From NCBI RefSeq assembly GCF_918698005.1, contig NZ_CAKKLJ010000008.1:1-64000 (forward strand): a DNA stretch of 64,000 nt, written 5' to 3'. The notes below the pieces were generated by a model. The model saw nothing but the letters and a program-made list of their open reading frames with translations, was not told where the DNA came from and ran no database searches. This DNA comes from Microbacterium sp. Bi121. Its GTDB lineage: Bacteria > Actinomycetota > Actinomycetes > Actinomycetales > Microbacteriaceae. Below are positions 30,892 through 40,725 of the stretch, piece by piece (the first letter of the stretch is position 1; each line of letters begins with the position of its first letter). A program made the translations under genes and the position numbers.

Positions 30892-31045
30892 GACTTCTTC
30901 GAAATCGGATCCCAGCACCTGCCGACACGCTCGAACAGATCTTCCGATTTCGGCTGTTTCTCGGATACGGTTTCGATAACGACACCCCACCACGGGCCAC
31001 CGACATTCGAAGAGCAGCCCCGGAATCGCGCACGAAGGAGCCACC

Positions 31046-31732
31046 ATGAGCGACAACTCCGCCACCGACGCCGAGGCGCCTCGCACTCGTCGGCGCAAGA
31101 ATCTCAGCGCCAAGCAGATGGCCATCCTCGAGGTGATCCAGACGTCGATCGCGAAGCACGGCTATCCGCCGAGCATGCGTGAGATCGGCGACGCGGTCGG
31201 GCTCAAGTCGCTCTCCAGCGTCACCCACCAGCTCGGGCAGCTCGAGCTCAGCGGCTATCTGCGTCGCGACCCCGGCAAGACGCGCGCGATGGAGGTGCTC
31301 ATCGACCTGCCGGGCACCAGCGGGGAGAACCCTGCCGACTCCAGCACGCCCGTCGGGGACGCGGCGATGGTTCCGCTGGTTGGGCAGATCGCCGCCGGCG
31401 TCCCCATCACGGCGGAGCAGCAGGTGGAGGAGATCTTCCCGCTTCCCCGCCAACTCGTGGGCAAGGGCGATCTGTTCATGCTCAAGGTCTCGGGCGAATC
31501 GATGATCGATGCAGCGATCTGCGACGGCGACTGGGTCGTCGTCCGCACGCAGAACACGGCGGAGAACGGTGAGATCGTCGCTGCGATGCTCGACGGCGAG
31601 GCGACGGTCAAGACGTTCCGGCAGCGCGACGGCCACACGTGGCTGCTCCCCCGCAACACATCATTCGAGCCCATCCTCGGCGACGACGCCGTCGTGCTCG
31701 GCAAGGTCGTGGCCGTGCTCCGCGCGGTCTGA
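31046..31732 (+). CDS. lexA: LexA repressor
   Basis: SOS repressor of 228 residues. The winged helix at the N-terminus includes [24 protein letters not shown]. The Ala-Gly cleavage site lies in GQIAAGVP, and the self-cleavage dyad is Ser in VSGESMIDA and Lys in [15 protein letters not shown] precedes the ATG. The 263-bp gap to the divergent LysM gene contains TCGAAC half sites (30877-30882 and about 30931) that may serve for autoregulation. Confidence 0.97.
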   Translation: MSDNSATDAEAPRTRRRKNLSAKQMAILEVIQTSIAKHGYPPSMREIGDAVGLKSLSSVTHQLGQLELSGYLRRDPGKTRAMEVLIDLPGTSGENPADSSTPVGDAAMVPLVGQIAAGVPITAEQQVEEIFPLPRQLVGKGDLFMLKVSGESMIDAAICDGDWVVVRTQNTAENGEIVAAMLDGEATVKTFRQRDGHTWLLPRNTSFEPILGDDAVVLGKVVAVLRAV

Positions 31733-31757
31733 CGTCGCGGCATCCATCGATAGCGCG

Positions 31758-31794
31758 GAAACCGCCCTCTCCCGCTCTCGGGAAGGGCGGTTTC
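31758..31794 (+). terminator. lexA terminator hairpin
   Basis: GAAACCGCCCT pairs with AGGGCGGTTTC around a short GC-rich loop, 25 bp after the lexA stop. A short T-run lies within the right arm. Confidence 0.8.
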
Positions 31795-31847
31795 TGCGTT
31801 GTCGGCTGCCGGGCGCGGACGTCCGAGGTCCCGAATAGGCTCGAGAC

Positions 31848-33731
31848 ATGCCCCAGCCGCACGCGACGTCACCCTACGGGACCTGGTCGTCCCCGTTCAC
31901 GGCGACGAGCATCGCCTCGTCCGCGCCGCGCATCGACGGCGCCCGCTTCGTCGGCGACGAGATCTGGTGGGGCGAATCGATTCCTGCCGATGGTGGCCGT
32001 GTCACCGTGCGCAGCTCGACCGGTGACGCACTGCTGCCCGCCCCGTGGAGCGCCCGGTCTCGCGTGCACGAGTACGGTGGCGGCGCGTGGACGGCGGATG
32101 CCGACGGCACGCTGTTCTTCGTCGATGCGAAGGACCAGCGGGTGTACCGAATGCCACGGGGCGCAGAGCCCGCGCCGCTCACACCCGCCGCCCAGGGCGG
32201 CGCAGGCCCGAGCCACGGCGGTCTCCGTCTCCAGAACGGTCGTCTTCTCGCGGTCCGTGAGGATGCGACCGCGACACCGCACCTGCGCGGGATCGTCGAG
32301 ATCCCGACAGACGGTTCGGCGGCTGCGGACGAGACCGCCATCCGCGTCCACATCCAGGGCACCGCGTTCTTCGCGCATCCCGCACTGTCGCCGGACGGCA
32401 CCAGGATCGCCTGGGTGGAATGGTCCGGACGCCGTATGCCGTGGCAGGCGGCGTGGTTGCGGGTCTCGTCAGGGGACGACGCATTCGCGAACGTGCGCAC
32501 GCGAGCGGCCCTGCAACCGGAATGGGCGAGCGACACCGAGCTGCTCTACGCCGACGACCCAGGGGGGCGCTGGGCTCTGCACCGGCTGAAGCTCGACGGT
32601 CTCCGCGCGTCGGAGCCGGAGCCGATCGCGCCCGCTGACGCCGATACCGGCTACGGCCTCTGGGTGCTCGGCAACCGGTGGTATCAGCCGCTCCCCGACG
32701 GTCGGATCGTCGCGGTGCGGACGAACGGGTCCGACGAGGTCGTCGTGATCGACCCCGACGGCTCCGTCCGCACCCTGGAGGTTCCGGCCACTGCGCACGT
32801 CAGCGTCGACGACGTCTCCGGCGCGCGCGTGCTGCTCTCGGGTGGAGGCGCGACCGTGAACGCCGGGTTGTGGTGCGTCGACGCGGATTCTGGTCAGGTC
32901 GCCCGCATCCGCGGAGGCGCAGCGACGGATGAGGCGTGGATGCCCCCGGCCGGTCAGCTCACGATCGACGGCGCCCACGGGCCGGTGCACGCTTTCGACT
33001 ACGCGCCGGCGAATCCCACGTCATCCGCACCATCCGAGGAGTTGCCGCCCTACATCGTGTTCGTGCACGGCGGCCCGACTGCGCACGTCGCAGGTGCGGC
33101 GTCCGCCGCCATCGCGTATTACACGAGTCGCGGCATCGGCGTGCTCGATGTGAACTACGGCGGCTCGACCGGCTACGGGCGCGACTATCGCGAGCGCCTC
33201 GACCACCAGTGGGGCATCGTCGATGTCGACGATGTGCTCGCTGCTGCCCGTGGTCTCGCGGCATCCGGCCGGGCGGATCCGGCTCGCATCGCGATCCGCG
33301 GCAGCTCCGCCGGAGGATGGACCGTGCTGTCGGCCCTGGTGCGAGGCGGAGTCTTCGCCGCCGGCATCAGCCGCTACGGCGTGGCGGATCTGCGGATGCT
33401 GGCCCAGGACTCGCACGACTTCGAGAAGCACTACATCGACGGGCTCGTCGGTGCGCTCCCCGATGCCGAGGACGTATACATCGATCGATCGCCGCTCACG
33501 CATGCGGACCGCATCGATGTGCCCGTCCTGCTGCTGCAGGGTGAGGACGACCGCGTCGTCCCGCCGTCTCAGTCGCAGGCCATCCGCGACGCGTTGGCCG
33601 CACGCGGCATCCCGCACGAGTACGTGCTGTACCCGGGTGAGGGCCACGGCTTCCGGCGAGCGGAGACGATCGTCGACGCTCTCGAGCGAGAGCTCGCGTT
33701 CCTGGGGCAGGCGTTCGGGTTCGAGGCCTGA
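31848..33731 (+). CDS. S9 family prolyl-oligopeptidase-type serine peptidase
   Basis: The 627-residue protein has an N-terminal beta-propeller region (about 1-370) and a C-terminal alpha/beta-hydrolase domain. The triad is Ser in RGSSAGGW, Asp in GEDDRVVPP and His in GEGHGF; the oxyanion strand is VFVHGGPTAHV. No signal peptide is seen, so it is probably cytoplasmic and cleaves short peptides. ATG 31848 follows TAGGCT (31836-31841) by 6 nt. Confidence 0.9.
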   Translation: MPQPHATSPYGTWSSPFTATSIASSAPRIDGARFVGDEIWWGESIPADGGRVTVRSSTGDALLPAPWSARSRVHEYGGGAWTADADGTLFFVDAKDQRVYRMPRGAEPAPLTPAAQGGAGPSHGGLRLQNGRLLAVREDATATPHLRGIVEIPTDGSAAADETAIRVHIQGTAFFAHPALSPDGTRIAWVEWSGRRMPWQAAWLRVSSGDDAFANVRTRAALQPEWASDTELLYADDPGGRWALHRLKLDGLRASEPEPIAPADADTGYGLWVLGNRWYQPLPDGRIVAVRTNGSDEVVVIDPDGSVRTLEVPATAHVSVDDVSGARVLLSGGGATVNAGLWCVDADSGQVARIRGGAATDEAWMPPAGQLTIDGAHGPVHAFDYAPANPTSSAPSEELPPYIVFVHGGPTAHVAGAASAAIAYYTSRGIGVLDVNYGGSTGYGRDYRERLDHQWGIVDVDDVLAAARGLAASGRADPARIAIRGSSAGGWTVLSALVRGGVFAAGISRYGVADLRMLAQDSHDFEKHYIDGLVGALPDAEDVYIDRSPLTHADRIDVPVLLLQGEDDRVVPPSQSQAIRDALAARGIPHEYVLYPGEGHGFRRAETIVDALERELAFLGQAFGFEA

Positions 33732-33752
33732 ACTCTCGCCCGCTGAGGAGTG

Positions 33753-34229
33753 CTACTCCCCCATGCGGTTGCGCAGCCGCATGGCGCGCTCTGCCTCACG
33801 GGTGTCCTGACGCTCACGAAGCGTCTGGCGCTTGTCGAACTCGCGCTTGCCCTTCGCCAGGGCGATCTCGACCTTCGCGCGGCCGTCGAGGAAGTAGAGC
33901 TTCAGCGGCACGATCGTGTACCCGCCGGCCGAGACGGCGTGCTCGAGCTTCTGGATCTCTTCGCGGTGCATCAGTAGCTTGCGCACGCGCTTGGCCGAGT
34001 GGTTCGTCCAGTGTCCCTGCGAGTATTCCGGAATGTGCACGGAGTCGAGGAAGATCTCGCCCGCCTTGATGAACGCGTACCCGTCCGAGAGGTTCGCGCG
34101 CCCCTGGCGCAACGACTTCACCTCGGTACCGGTGAGCACCAGCCCCGCCTCGTACGACTTCTCGATGTTGAAGTCGTGACGGGCTCGGCGATTGGTCGCG
34201 ATGACCTTCTCCCCGCGTTCCCTGGGCAT
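33753..34229 (-). CDS. smpB: SsrA-binding protein SmpB
   Basis: Brings tmRNA to stalled ribosomes. The protein has 158 residues with KVIATNRRARHDFNIEKSYEAGLVL-type start split over conserved blocks, SLRQGRANLSDGYA and KRVRKLLMHREEI, and a basic C-terminal tail. GGAGAG precedes the ATG. It closes the prfB-ftsE-ftsX-smpB order, which is conserved. The ssrA gene is not in the window; only 21 bp remain before the S9 peptidase stop. Confidence 0.97.
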   Translation of the reverse strand: MPRERGEKVIATNRRARHDFNIEKSYEAGLVLTGTEVKSLRQGRANLSDGYAFIKAGEIFLDSVHIPEYSQGHWTNHSAKRVRKLLMHREEIQKLEHAVSAGGYTIVPLKLYFLDGRAKVEIALAKGKREFDKRQTLRERQDTREAERAMRLRNRMGE

Positions 34230-34288
34230 GATTCTCTCCTGTGCATCCTGTCGTACGGCCAGCCCTCCACCCTACAACAGAGCGGATG

Positions 34289-35206
34289 CTACGTACGAAG
34301 CCAGCGACGAATCGCGAAGCCGGCGGAGAGTGCAGCCAGGATCACTCCGATCGCGATCAGGATCGGCACGACGATGAGTGCGTCCTGCATGCTCACCCAG
34401 GTGGTGATGAACGGCACGCGCCCCTTCAGGTAGCCCTCGACTCCGAAGTGCATTCCCGCGATCACCGCACCGCTCGCGAGGACGGAGCCCAGGAAGGCGG
34501 CGAAAACGCCCTCGAGGATGAACGGCGTCTGGATGAAGCGGTTGGAGGCGCCGACGAGGCGCATGATCCCGATCTCCTTGCGCCGGGCATATGCCGAAAG
34601 TCGAATGGTCGTCGCGATGAGCAGGACCGCGGCGATCAGCATGAGCGCGGCGATGCCGACGGCTATGTACGTCGCCACCGTGAGCGCGGAGAAGAGAGGT
34701 TCGAGGTATTGGAGTTGATCCAGGACCTCCTCGACGCCGTTCACTCCGCTGAAGGCCTCAACGATCACCTGCGACTGACCTGGGTCCTTGAGCGTCACCC
34801 AGAAGCTGTCGAACATCTGGTCCTCGGTGAGCACGCTCGCCTGCTCGTCACCGAGCTGGTCGACGAGCTTCGCGTATGCCTCGGCCTTCGTCTCGAAGCG
34901 GACATCCGTGATCAACGAGTTCAACGCGGGGCCTGCGAGCTCGGCGCGCACCTGTTCGACCTGATCCTCGGTGGCCGCGCCGTCGATGCAGGTCTCCTCG
35001 GTGTCGGACACCGTCGAGCACATGTAGACCGCGACCTGCGCGCGCTCGGTCCAATAGTCGCGCATCGTGCTGATCTGACCCTGCATGAGGATCGCCGCGC
35101 CCACGAACGTCAGCGAGACGAACGTGACGAGCACGACGGAGATCACCATCGAGATGTTGCGACGGAGGCCTCCGAGGGCCTCCAACAGAATCAGTCCCAC
35201 TCTCAC
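34289..35206 (-). CDS. ftsX: Cell division protein FtsX
   Basis: Permease-like partner of FtsE that activates peptidoglycan hydrolases at the septum. The 305-residue protein has four helices: one near residue 20 (NISMVISVVLVTFVSLTFVG), a large external domain (about 45-170), then three helices at the C-terminus. The GTG start overlaps the ftsE stop by 4 bp (GTGA). Confidence 0.95.
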   Translation of the reverse strand: MRVGLILLEALGGLRRNISMVISVVLVTFVSLTFVGAAILMQGQISTMRDYWTERAQVAVYMCSTVSDTEETCIDGAATEDQVEQVRAELAGPALNSLITDVRFETKAEAYAKLVDQLGDEQASVLTEDQMFDSFWVTLKDPGQSQVIVEAFSGVNGVEEVLDQLQYLEPLFSALTVATYIAVGIAALMLIAAVLLIATTIRLSAYARRKEIGIMRLVGASNRFIQTPFILEGVFAAFLGSVLASGAVIAGMHFGVEGYLKGRVPFITTWVSMQDALIVVPILIAIGVILAALSAGFAIRRWLRT

Positions 35207-36183
35207 GAGGTCGGCCCCACTTCGTCGTCATCGTCCGCAGCCGACAGGCCGAGGCGGTCGGCCATGCCGAGTTCGGCGACGTCGACCTCGGGGAGCACGA
35301 TCGGATGCGTGCGGGGAGCGGCCGGTGCCGCCGGCTCGGCAGGTGTCTCGGCATCCCGCGCCGCCTTCATGGAGGCGAGCATCTCAGCCGTGAGCGGCTC
35401 GAGGGACTCGGTCTCGCGCTGCACCTCCTGCACGGCGGTGAGCGCGGCGGTCGCGGCGGCGCCGCGTTCCTCCTCCGGGACGAGTTGAGGGATCATCGAG
35501 CGGTCGCCGTAGCCGCCGTGCGTCTCGTCGCGCACCATCTCGCCGTCGCGAAGCTCGATGACCCGGCGCCGCATCTGGTCGACGAAGGCAGCCTCGTGCG
35601 TGGCCATCAGCACCGTCGTGCCGCCGGCGTTGATGCGCGCGAGCAGCTGCATGATGTCGACCGAGGTGGCTGGGTCGAGGTTTCCGGTCGGCTCGTCGGC
35701 GAGCAGCACCTGGGGTCGGTTGACGAGAGCGCGCGCGATCGCGACGCGCTGCTGCTCGCCACCGGACAGCTCGTGCGGCATCCGCTTCTCCTTGCCCTCC
35801 AGGCCGACCAGGGCGAGAGCCTCTGGAACGGCCTGCTGCACGAAACCGCGCGAGGAGCCGGTGACCTGCAGGGTGAAGGCGACGTTCTGGAACACGGTCT
35901 TGGTCGACAGCAGGCGGAAGTCCTGGAAGACCGACCCGATGTGCCGACGGAAGTACGGGACCTTCCGGTTGGCGAGTGTCCTGAGGTCGCGGCCGAGGAC
36001 GGCGACGCGACCGGTGGTGGGGACATCCTCGCGGAGGATCAGCCGGAGACAGGACGACTTTCCCGATCCGGATGCTCCGACGAGGAAGACGAACTCGCCC
36101 CGCTCGACTTCGAAGTCGACCCCGGCGAGGGCCGGTCTCTTCGTACCGCGGTAGCGCTTGGTGACGTTCTCGAACCGAATCAT
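35203..36183 (-). CDS. ftsE: Cell division ATP-binding protein FtsE with C-terminal extension
   Basis: ABC ATPase of the FtsEX complex, with Walker [10 protein letters not shown], signature [15 protein letters not shown], Walker [13 protein letters not shown] and the H-loop ATHE. At 326 residues it is about 95 longer than the usual 225-230. The extra C-terminal part is acidic and Ala/Pro-rich ([19 protein letters not shown]) and carries no known domain. The extension may contact other divisome parts; this is a guess. Confidence 0.93.
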   Translation of the reverse strand: MIRFENVTKRYRGTKRPALAGVDFEVERGEFVFLVGASGSGKSSCLRLILREDVPTTGRVAVLGRDLRTLANRKVPYFRRHIGSVFQDFRLLSTKTVFQNVAFTLQVTGSSRGFVQQAVPEALALVGLEGKEKRMPHELSGGEQQRVAIARALVNRPQVLLADEPTGNLDPATSVDIMQLLARINAGGTTVLMATHEAAFVDQMRRRVIELRDGEMVRDETHGGYGDRSMIPQLVPEEERGAAATAALTAVQEVQRETESLEPLTAEMLASMKAARDAETPAEPAAPAAPRTHPIVLPEVDVAELGMADRLGLSAADDDDEVGPTS

Positions 36184-36252
36184 GGCCTTACGAGCCTAAG
36201 CGCGGGTTCGCGCCTGACCGCGAGCGACACCCTGTCTGGAGCGGCCGTGAGA

Positions 36253-37365
36253 TCAGTCGTCGTCGTCTTTGCGCTTGCGCCAGCGGATGCCCGCCGAGAT
36301 GAAGTCGTCGAGGTCGCCGTCGAACACTGCGGCGGGGTTGCCGGACTCCTGGCCGGTGCGCAGGTCCTTGACGAGCTGCTGGCCGTAGAGGAAGTAGGAG
36401 CGCATCTGATCGCCCCAGCTCGCGGTGATGTTGCCGGCGAGCTCCTTCTTCTTCGCAGCCTCTTCTTCCTTCTGCAGCAGCAGGAGGCGGGTCTGGAGCA
36501 CGCGCATCGCAGCAGCGCGGTTCTGGATCTGCGACTTCTCGTTCTGCATCGAGACGACGATGCCGGTCGGAAGGTGCGTGAGGCGCACGGCGGAGTCGGT
36601 GGTGTTGACGGACTGACCACCAGGGCCGGAGGAGCGGAAGACATCGACGCGGATGTCGTTCTCGGGGATGTCGACCTCGGTGGCTTCTTCCATCAGCGGG
36701 ATGACCTCGACCGCCGCGAAGCTGGTCTGGCGCTTGTCGGCAGAACCGAACGGGCTGATGCGAGCAAGACGGTGCGTCCCGGCTTCTACGGACAGCGTGC
36801 CGAACGCGTACGGCGCCTCGATCTCGAAGGTCGCGGACTTGATGCCTGCGCCCTCGGCGTAGGACGTGTCCATCACCTTGACCGGGTACTTGTGCTGCTC
36901 GGCCCACCGCAGGTACATGCGCATGAGCATCTCGGCGAAGTCCGTGGCGTCGTCGCCGCCGGCACCGGAGCGGATCGTGACGATCGCGCTGCGGTCGTCG
37001 TACTCGCCGTCGAGGAGCGTCTGCACCTCGAGCTGATTCATGACGTCGGTGAGAGCGGCGAGCTCGGCGCGCGCCTCGGCGGCGGAGTCCTCGTCCTCCA
37101 TCTCGTTGGCGAGATCGACGAGTACCTCCAGGTCATCGAGCCTCTGCCCGATCTCGTTGACCCGCTTGAGCTCGGCCTGCTTGTGACTGAGCGCGCTGGT
37201 GACCTTCTGCGCCTTGTCCGGGTCATCCCAGAGATCGGGCGCGCCCGCCTCTTCGCTGAGCCGTGCGATATCGGCCTGGAGTCGGTTGACATCGACGACC
37301 TCGCTGATGTCGCCGTATGTGTGCCTGAGCGCCTGAATATCGGCGGAGAGATCGAGTTCGAGCAT
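36253..37365 (-). CDS. prfB: Peptide chain release factor 2
   Basis: Terminates translation at UGA and UAA. The 370-residue protein has the SPF anticodon-like tripeptide in [13 protein letters not shown] and the GGQ hydrolysis motif in [13 protein letters not shown]. The reading frame is continuous from the ATG, so there is no programmed +1 frameshift near codon 25 as in E. coli. TAGGCT (37379-37374) lies 8 nt before the start, implying a leaderless mRNA. It is divergent from the GH114-like gene. Confidence 0.95.
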   Translation of the reverse strand: MLELDLSADIQALRHTYGDISEVVDVNRLQADIARLSEEAGAPDLWDDPDKAQKVTSALSHKQAELKRVNEIGQRLDDLEVLVDLANEMEDEDSAAEARAELAALTDVMNQLEVQTLLDGEYDDRSAIVTIRSGAGGDDATDFAEMLMRMYLRWAEQHKYPVKVMDTSYAEGAGIKSATFEIEAPYAFGTLSVEAGTHRLARISPFGSADKRQTSFAAVEVIPLMEEATEVDIPENDIRVDVFRSSGPGGQSVNTTDSAVRLTHLPTGIVVSMQNEKSQIQNRAAAMRVLQTRLLLLQKEEEAAKKKELAGNITASWGDQMRSYFLYGQQLVKDLRTGQESGNPAAVFDGDLDDFISAGIRWRKRKDDDD

Positions 37366-37410
37366 GACGCTTCAGCCTACCGTGCCCACGCCGGACGGAT
37401 AGCCTGAAGT

Positions 37411-38205
37411 GTGCGCCGACCGATCGGAGCCGTGCTCGCGGCCATCGTCCTCCTGCTGAGCGGTTGCGCGGCGGCCACGGACGCACCGGCCGCGCCTCCC
37501 CCGGACGCTGCCTTCGACTACCAGCTCGGAGGCGGCTACGAGCCGGATGCCGCGATCGCCGTCGTCGTCCGAGATCGCACCGACGCCCCGGATCCTGATC
37601 GCTACTCCATCTGCTACGTGAACGCGTTTCAGACGCAGCCGGGCGAACAGGACGACTGGCCGAGCGAGGCCCTGCTCACCGATGAGGCGGGAGACGTCGT
37701 CATCGACCCCGACTGGCCGGACGAGGCGCTGCTCGACATCAGCGACGACGCTGCGGCCGATCTGGTCATCGACCGGGTGGGCAACTGGATCCGCGGCTGC
37801 GGGACGGACGGCTTCGACGCGGTGGAGTTCGACAACCTCGACTCGTTCACCCGCTCGGGCGGTGCGATCACACTCGACGACGCCGTCGCGGTCGCTCGAG
37901 ACCTCGTCGCCATCGCGCATGACGCAGGTCTCGCCGCCGGCCAGAAGAACGCGGCGGAGCACACCACCGTGCTCCACGACGAGGCCGGCTTCGACTTCGC
38001 TGTCGCAGAGGAGTGCGCCGCATACGACGAATGCGCCGCCTACACCGACGTGTACGAGTCCATACTCGATATCGAGTACACCGATCAGCTGCCGAAGCCG
38101 TTCGCCGAGCTCTGCGCCCAACAGGACACTCCGCCGACGGCGATTCTCCGCGATCGGGACCTCGCCCGTCCAGACGAGAGCGGCCACGTGTACGAATCGT
38201 GCTGA
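37411..38205 (+). CDS. GH114-like endo-alpha-1,4-polygalactosaminidase lipoprotein
   Basis: This 264-residue protein has a lipoprotein signal (VLAAIVLLLSGCAA, lipobox LSGC). A TIM-barrel-like domain of the glycoside-hydrolase 114 family (DUF297) follows: YSICYVNAFQTQPGE, WPDEALLDISDDAAADLV, GFDAVEFDNLDSFTRSGG with the likely catalytic acids, and AGQKNAAEHT. The probable target is galactosamine-containing polysaccharide. GTG 37411 follows TAGCCT closely, as in a leaderless gene. Confidence 0.8.
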   Translation: MRRPIGAVLAAIVLLLSGCAAATDAPAAPPPDAAFDYQLGGGYEPDAAIAVVVRDRTDAPDPDRYSICYVNAFQTQPGEQDDWPSEALLTDEAGDVVIDPDWPDEALLDISDDAAADLVIDRVGNWIRGCGTDGFDAVEFDNLDSFTRSGGAITLDDAVAVARDLVAIAHDAGLAAGQKNAAEHTTVLHDEAGFDFAVAEECAAYDECAAYTDVYESILDIEYTDQLPKPFAELCAQQDTPPTAILRDRDLARPDESGHVYESC

Positions 38206-38230
38206 CCGCGGAGCGGAGTAGCGTGGCGGG

Positions 38231-39493
38231 GTGAGCAGTGCATCCACGGTCCTCAGGCAGTTCGGGCCGATGGTGTACCTGCCCACCATCCTCTTCTCGA
38301 TGGGCGAGGGCGCGGTCATCCCTCTGATCCCCGTGATCGCGGCGAACATGGGCGCTGATGTCGCGGCCGCGGCACTCGTCGCCTCGGCGCTCGTCGTCGG
38401 CCAGCTGTGCGGCAACCTGCCCGCCGGCTGGGCGGTGGCCCGCATCGGCGAGCGCTTCACGATGGTCATCGCCGGCGTCATCTCCATGGCCGCTGTGATC
38501 GGGATGGTACTGGCTCCGGTGATCGCCGTATTCGCGGCATCCGTCTTCCTGCTCGGGTTCTGCGCCGCCGCCTTCGGCCTCGCCCGGCACGCGTTCATGA
38601 CGACGCGCGTGCCGTTGGAGTTCCGCGCCCGCGCGCTGTCGCTGCTGGGCGGGAGCTTCCGCCTCGGCGTCTTCGTCGGCCCGTTCGTCACTGCCCTTCT
38701 GCTGCAGGTGTTCGGCGACGAGCACGCCGCGATCTGGTTCTTCCTCGCCTGCCTGGTCGTCATGGTGGTGCTCGTGCTGTTCGGTCCGGATCCGGAGAAG
38801 ACCATCGCGCCGCTGTCGAACTCGACACCGCTCGCGGAGGACTCCGGCGAGGCGGTGAGCGGCTCGATCCCGACGTTCGAGCGGGTGGGTATCTTCCGCA
38901 CCATGTGGCGCTTCCGCGGCGTTCTCGGGCGATTGGGTCTGGCCGCGGCATCCCTGTCGGCGGTCCGATCGGCGCGCCAGGTCGTCCTGCCGCTGTGGGG
39001 CGTCTCACTCGGCCTCGATGCGCAGACGATCGCGCTGGTCGTCGGCGTCTCCGGTGCGATCGACTTCGCCCTGTTCTACGCCAGCGGCCAGGTGATGGAC
39101 CGCTTCGGCAGGCTGTGGGCGGCGATGCCGGCGATGGTGCTGATGGGCGCCGGGTTCCTCGCCTTGGCGTTCACGCACGACGGCGACGCGGCCGTGCTCT
39201 GGTTCGGGATGCTGGCGGCCGTGCTCGGCGTAGGCAACGGGCTCTCCAGCGGCATCCTGCTCACCCTCGGTGCCGATGTCGCGCCGAAGCACGACCCGGC
39301 TCCCTTCCTCGGTTCGTGGCGGACCTTGACCGATGCCGGTGGCGCGGCTGCGCCGCTGATCGTCTCCGCGGTGACCGCGGTCTCCTCGTTGTCTGCGGCC
39401 GCCGGGCTGATGGGCGCCGTGGGGCTGCTCGGCGCGCTCGGGTTCATCCGCTGGATTCCGCGGTTCAGCCCACGGCGAGAACCACCCGCCTAA
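38231..39493 (+). CDS. Major facilitator superfamily transporter
   Basis: The protein has 420 residues with twelve predicted helices in two halves, separated by a loop of about 40 residues (PDPEKTIAPLSNSTPLAEDS). The conserved loop between helices 2 and 3 reads GWAVARIGERFT, and GQVMDRFGRLW occurs in the second half. The substrate is unknown; the pattern resembles drug or sugar efflux members. GTG 38231 lies 6 nt after TAGCGT (38219-38224). Confidence 0.85.
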   Translation: MSSASTVLRQFGPMVYLPTILFSMGEGAVIPLIPVIAANMGADVAAAALVASALVVGQLCGNLPAGWAVARIGERFTMVIAGVISMAAVIGMVLAPVIAVFAASVFLLGFCAAAFGLARHAFMTTRVPLEFRARALSLLGGSFRLGVFVGPFVTALLLQVFGDEHAAIWFFLACLVVMVVLVLFGPDPEKTIAPLSNSTPLAEDSGEAVSGSIPTFERVGIFRTMWRFRGVLGRLGLAAASLSAVRSARQVVLPLWGVSLGLDAQTIALVVGVSGAIDFALFYASGQVMDRFGRLWAAMPAMVLMGAGFLALAFTHDGDAAVLWFGMLAAVLGVGNGLSSGILLTLGADVAPKHDPAPFLGSWRTLTDAGGAAAPLIVSAVTAVSSLSAAAGLMGAVGLLGALGFIRWIPRFSPRREPPA

Positions 39494-39541
39494 CTGCGAT
39501 CCAGCGCTACGTTCCGGCGTCGGTCTGTCAGTATGGGCGCC

Positions 39542-40300
39542 ATGACCAGCACAACCAAGCTCGCGACGACGCTGGCCGCGCTCGCGTTGGCTGTGACCGC
39601 GCTGGCCGGCTGCACCGCCACCGCTGCGCCCACGAACACCGAACAGACTCCCAAAGCCTCCCCTGCGGCGGCTGCCGTCGAAGGCGAACCGGCGCCGACC
39701 GCGACGGGCTGCCCCACGGCCCCCATCAAGCTCTTCAGCGACGGGCCTGAGCTGGCAGGTGAACTGACCGACACCGGCATCCGCGAATACGCCGTCGGCG
39801 AGCCGACGCTGAACGCCGAGGGGCAGATCGTCTCCTACACCGTCCAGTCCGGAGACGCGGTCGAGGCCATCGCCACCCGCTTCTGCATCGACTCCTCCTC
39901 CTTCGGCACGTACAACAAGGTGACCTACTGGGCGATGCAGCCGGGCGACGTCCTGGTGCTCAGGCCCGACCCAACCGTTCCCTGGGCGCCCCAGACGGAC
40001 GAGGAGATGGTCGCTGTCTCCTGCGCCGCCGGATACAAGAACGGAATCGACATGAGCAACGGCGCCGCCCGCGTCAAGGGCCTGATCGCCGACTTCGGCG
40101 CGACCGCTGGCGCGAACGGCACCGTCAACCGCGACGCTGACGGTGAGATCGAGAACTACACCGCCGCCGCCGGGGACAACCTCCCCGCTGTCGCTGACCG
40201 CTTCTGCTTCGACGCGGACGAACTGGCCGCGTACAACAAGACCGGCCTGAACCTCGACGTCGGTGCCGTCGTGGTGCTGCGGCCTCCGTTCGAGGGTTGA
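39542..40300 (+). CDS. Lipoprotein with two LysM-type repeats
   Basis: The product has 252 residues. Its signal peptide ends at the lipobox LAGC, followed by a Thr/Ala/Pro linker. Two similar modules of about 90 residues follow (EGQIVSYTVQSGDAVEAIATRFCID and DGEIENYTAAAGDNLPAVADRFCFD), each with a paired Asn-Lys turn (YNKVTYWAMQPGDVLVLRP, YNKTGLNLDVGAVVVLRP). They look like degenerate LysM domains that bind the cell wall. ATG 39542 is preferred over 39533 because CAGTAT (39529-39534) overlaps the latter. Confidence 0.75.
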   Translation: MTSTTKLATTLAALALAVTALAGCTATAAPTNTEQTPKASPAAAAVEGEPAPTATGCPTAPIKLFSDGPELAGELTDTGIREYAVGEPTLNAEGQIVSYTVQSGDAVEAIATRFCIDSSSFGTYNKVTYWAMQPGDVLVLRPDPTVPWAPQTDEEMVAVSCAAGYKNGIDMSNGAARVKGLIADFGATAGANGTVNRDADGEIENYTAAAGDNLPAVADRFCFDADELAAYNKTGLNLDVGAVVVLRPPFEG

Positions 40301-40305
40301 CGCCG

Positions 40306-40725
40306 CTAGCGAAGCGCCGTGCGACTCGTGGCTGTCGCCTCGAGGCCGACGCCTGCGGGGACGAAGGCGGAGACGAGCGGCGGATGCCAGTCGATCGCCA
40401 CGGTGACCCGGGCGGAGACGCCGTCCGGCGCTGAGGCCGACACCAGGTGCGCACCGGAAGCGATCGCATCCACCACAGCGGCGGCCTGCTCCCGCACACC
40501 GTCGTCGGTGAGCTCGGCACGCACGCCCTCCCCCTCGACCACGAGTGTGAAACCGTCCGCTCCGGCGAGCGCGGCGGCATCCGCCAGCGAATCAAGACGC
40601 TTCTGCGCGATGTACAGATCTGTTGCGCACGTGCACACGAAGACCACGGCGAGCGCGAGAACGACGTAGCCGAGCAGCAGAGGGAGGATGCTTCCCTCAT
40701 CGTCACAGCGTTCCCGGGGCATCAT
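40306..40725 (-). CDS. TadG-like secretion-neighbourhood protein (Rv3655c type)
   Basis: This 139-residue protein has one N-terminal helix (ILPLLLGYVVLALAVVFVC) preceded by DDEGSI, and a DLYIAQKRLDSLADAAALAGADG segment typical of TadG-like pseudopilin-related proteins of the Tad system. It is the last gene of the tad operon. Its ATG overlaps the upstream tadE stop. Confidence 0.75.
   Translation of the reverse strand: MMPRERCDDEGSILPLLLGYVVLALAVVFVCTCATDLYIAQKRLDSLADAAALAGADGFTLVVEGEGVRAELTDDGVREQAAAVVDAIASGAHLVSASAPDGVSARVTVAIDWHPPLVSAFVPAGVGLEATATSRTALR

Noticed and set aside
33731-33753. ssrA (tmRNA) next to smpB
   Set aside because: Only 21 bp separate smpB from the neighbouring gene, and no tmRNA-like ends were seen on the other side.
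36253-37365. Programmed frameshift in prfB
   Set aside because: The frame is continuous from the ATG and has no in-frame UGA near codon 25.
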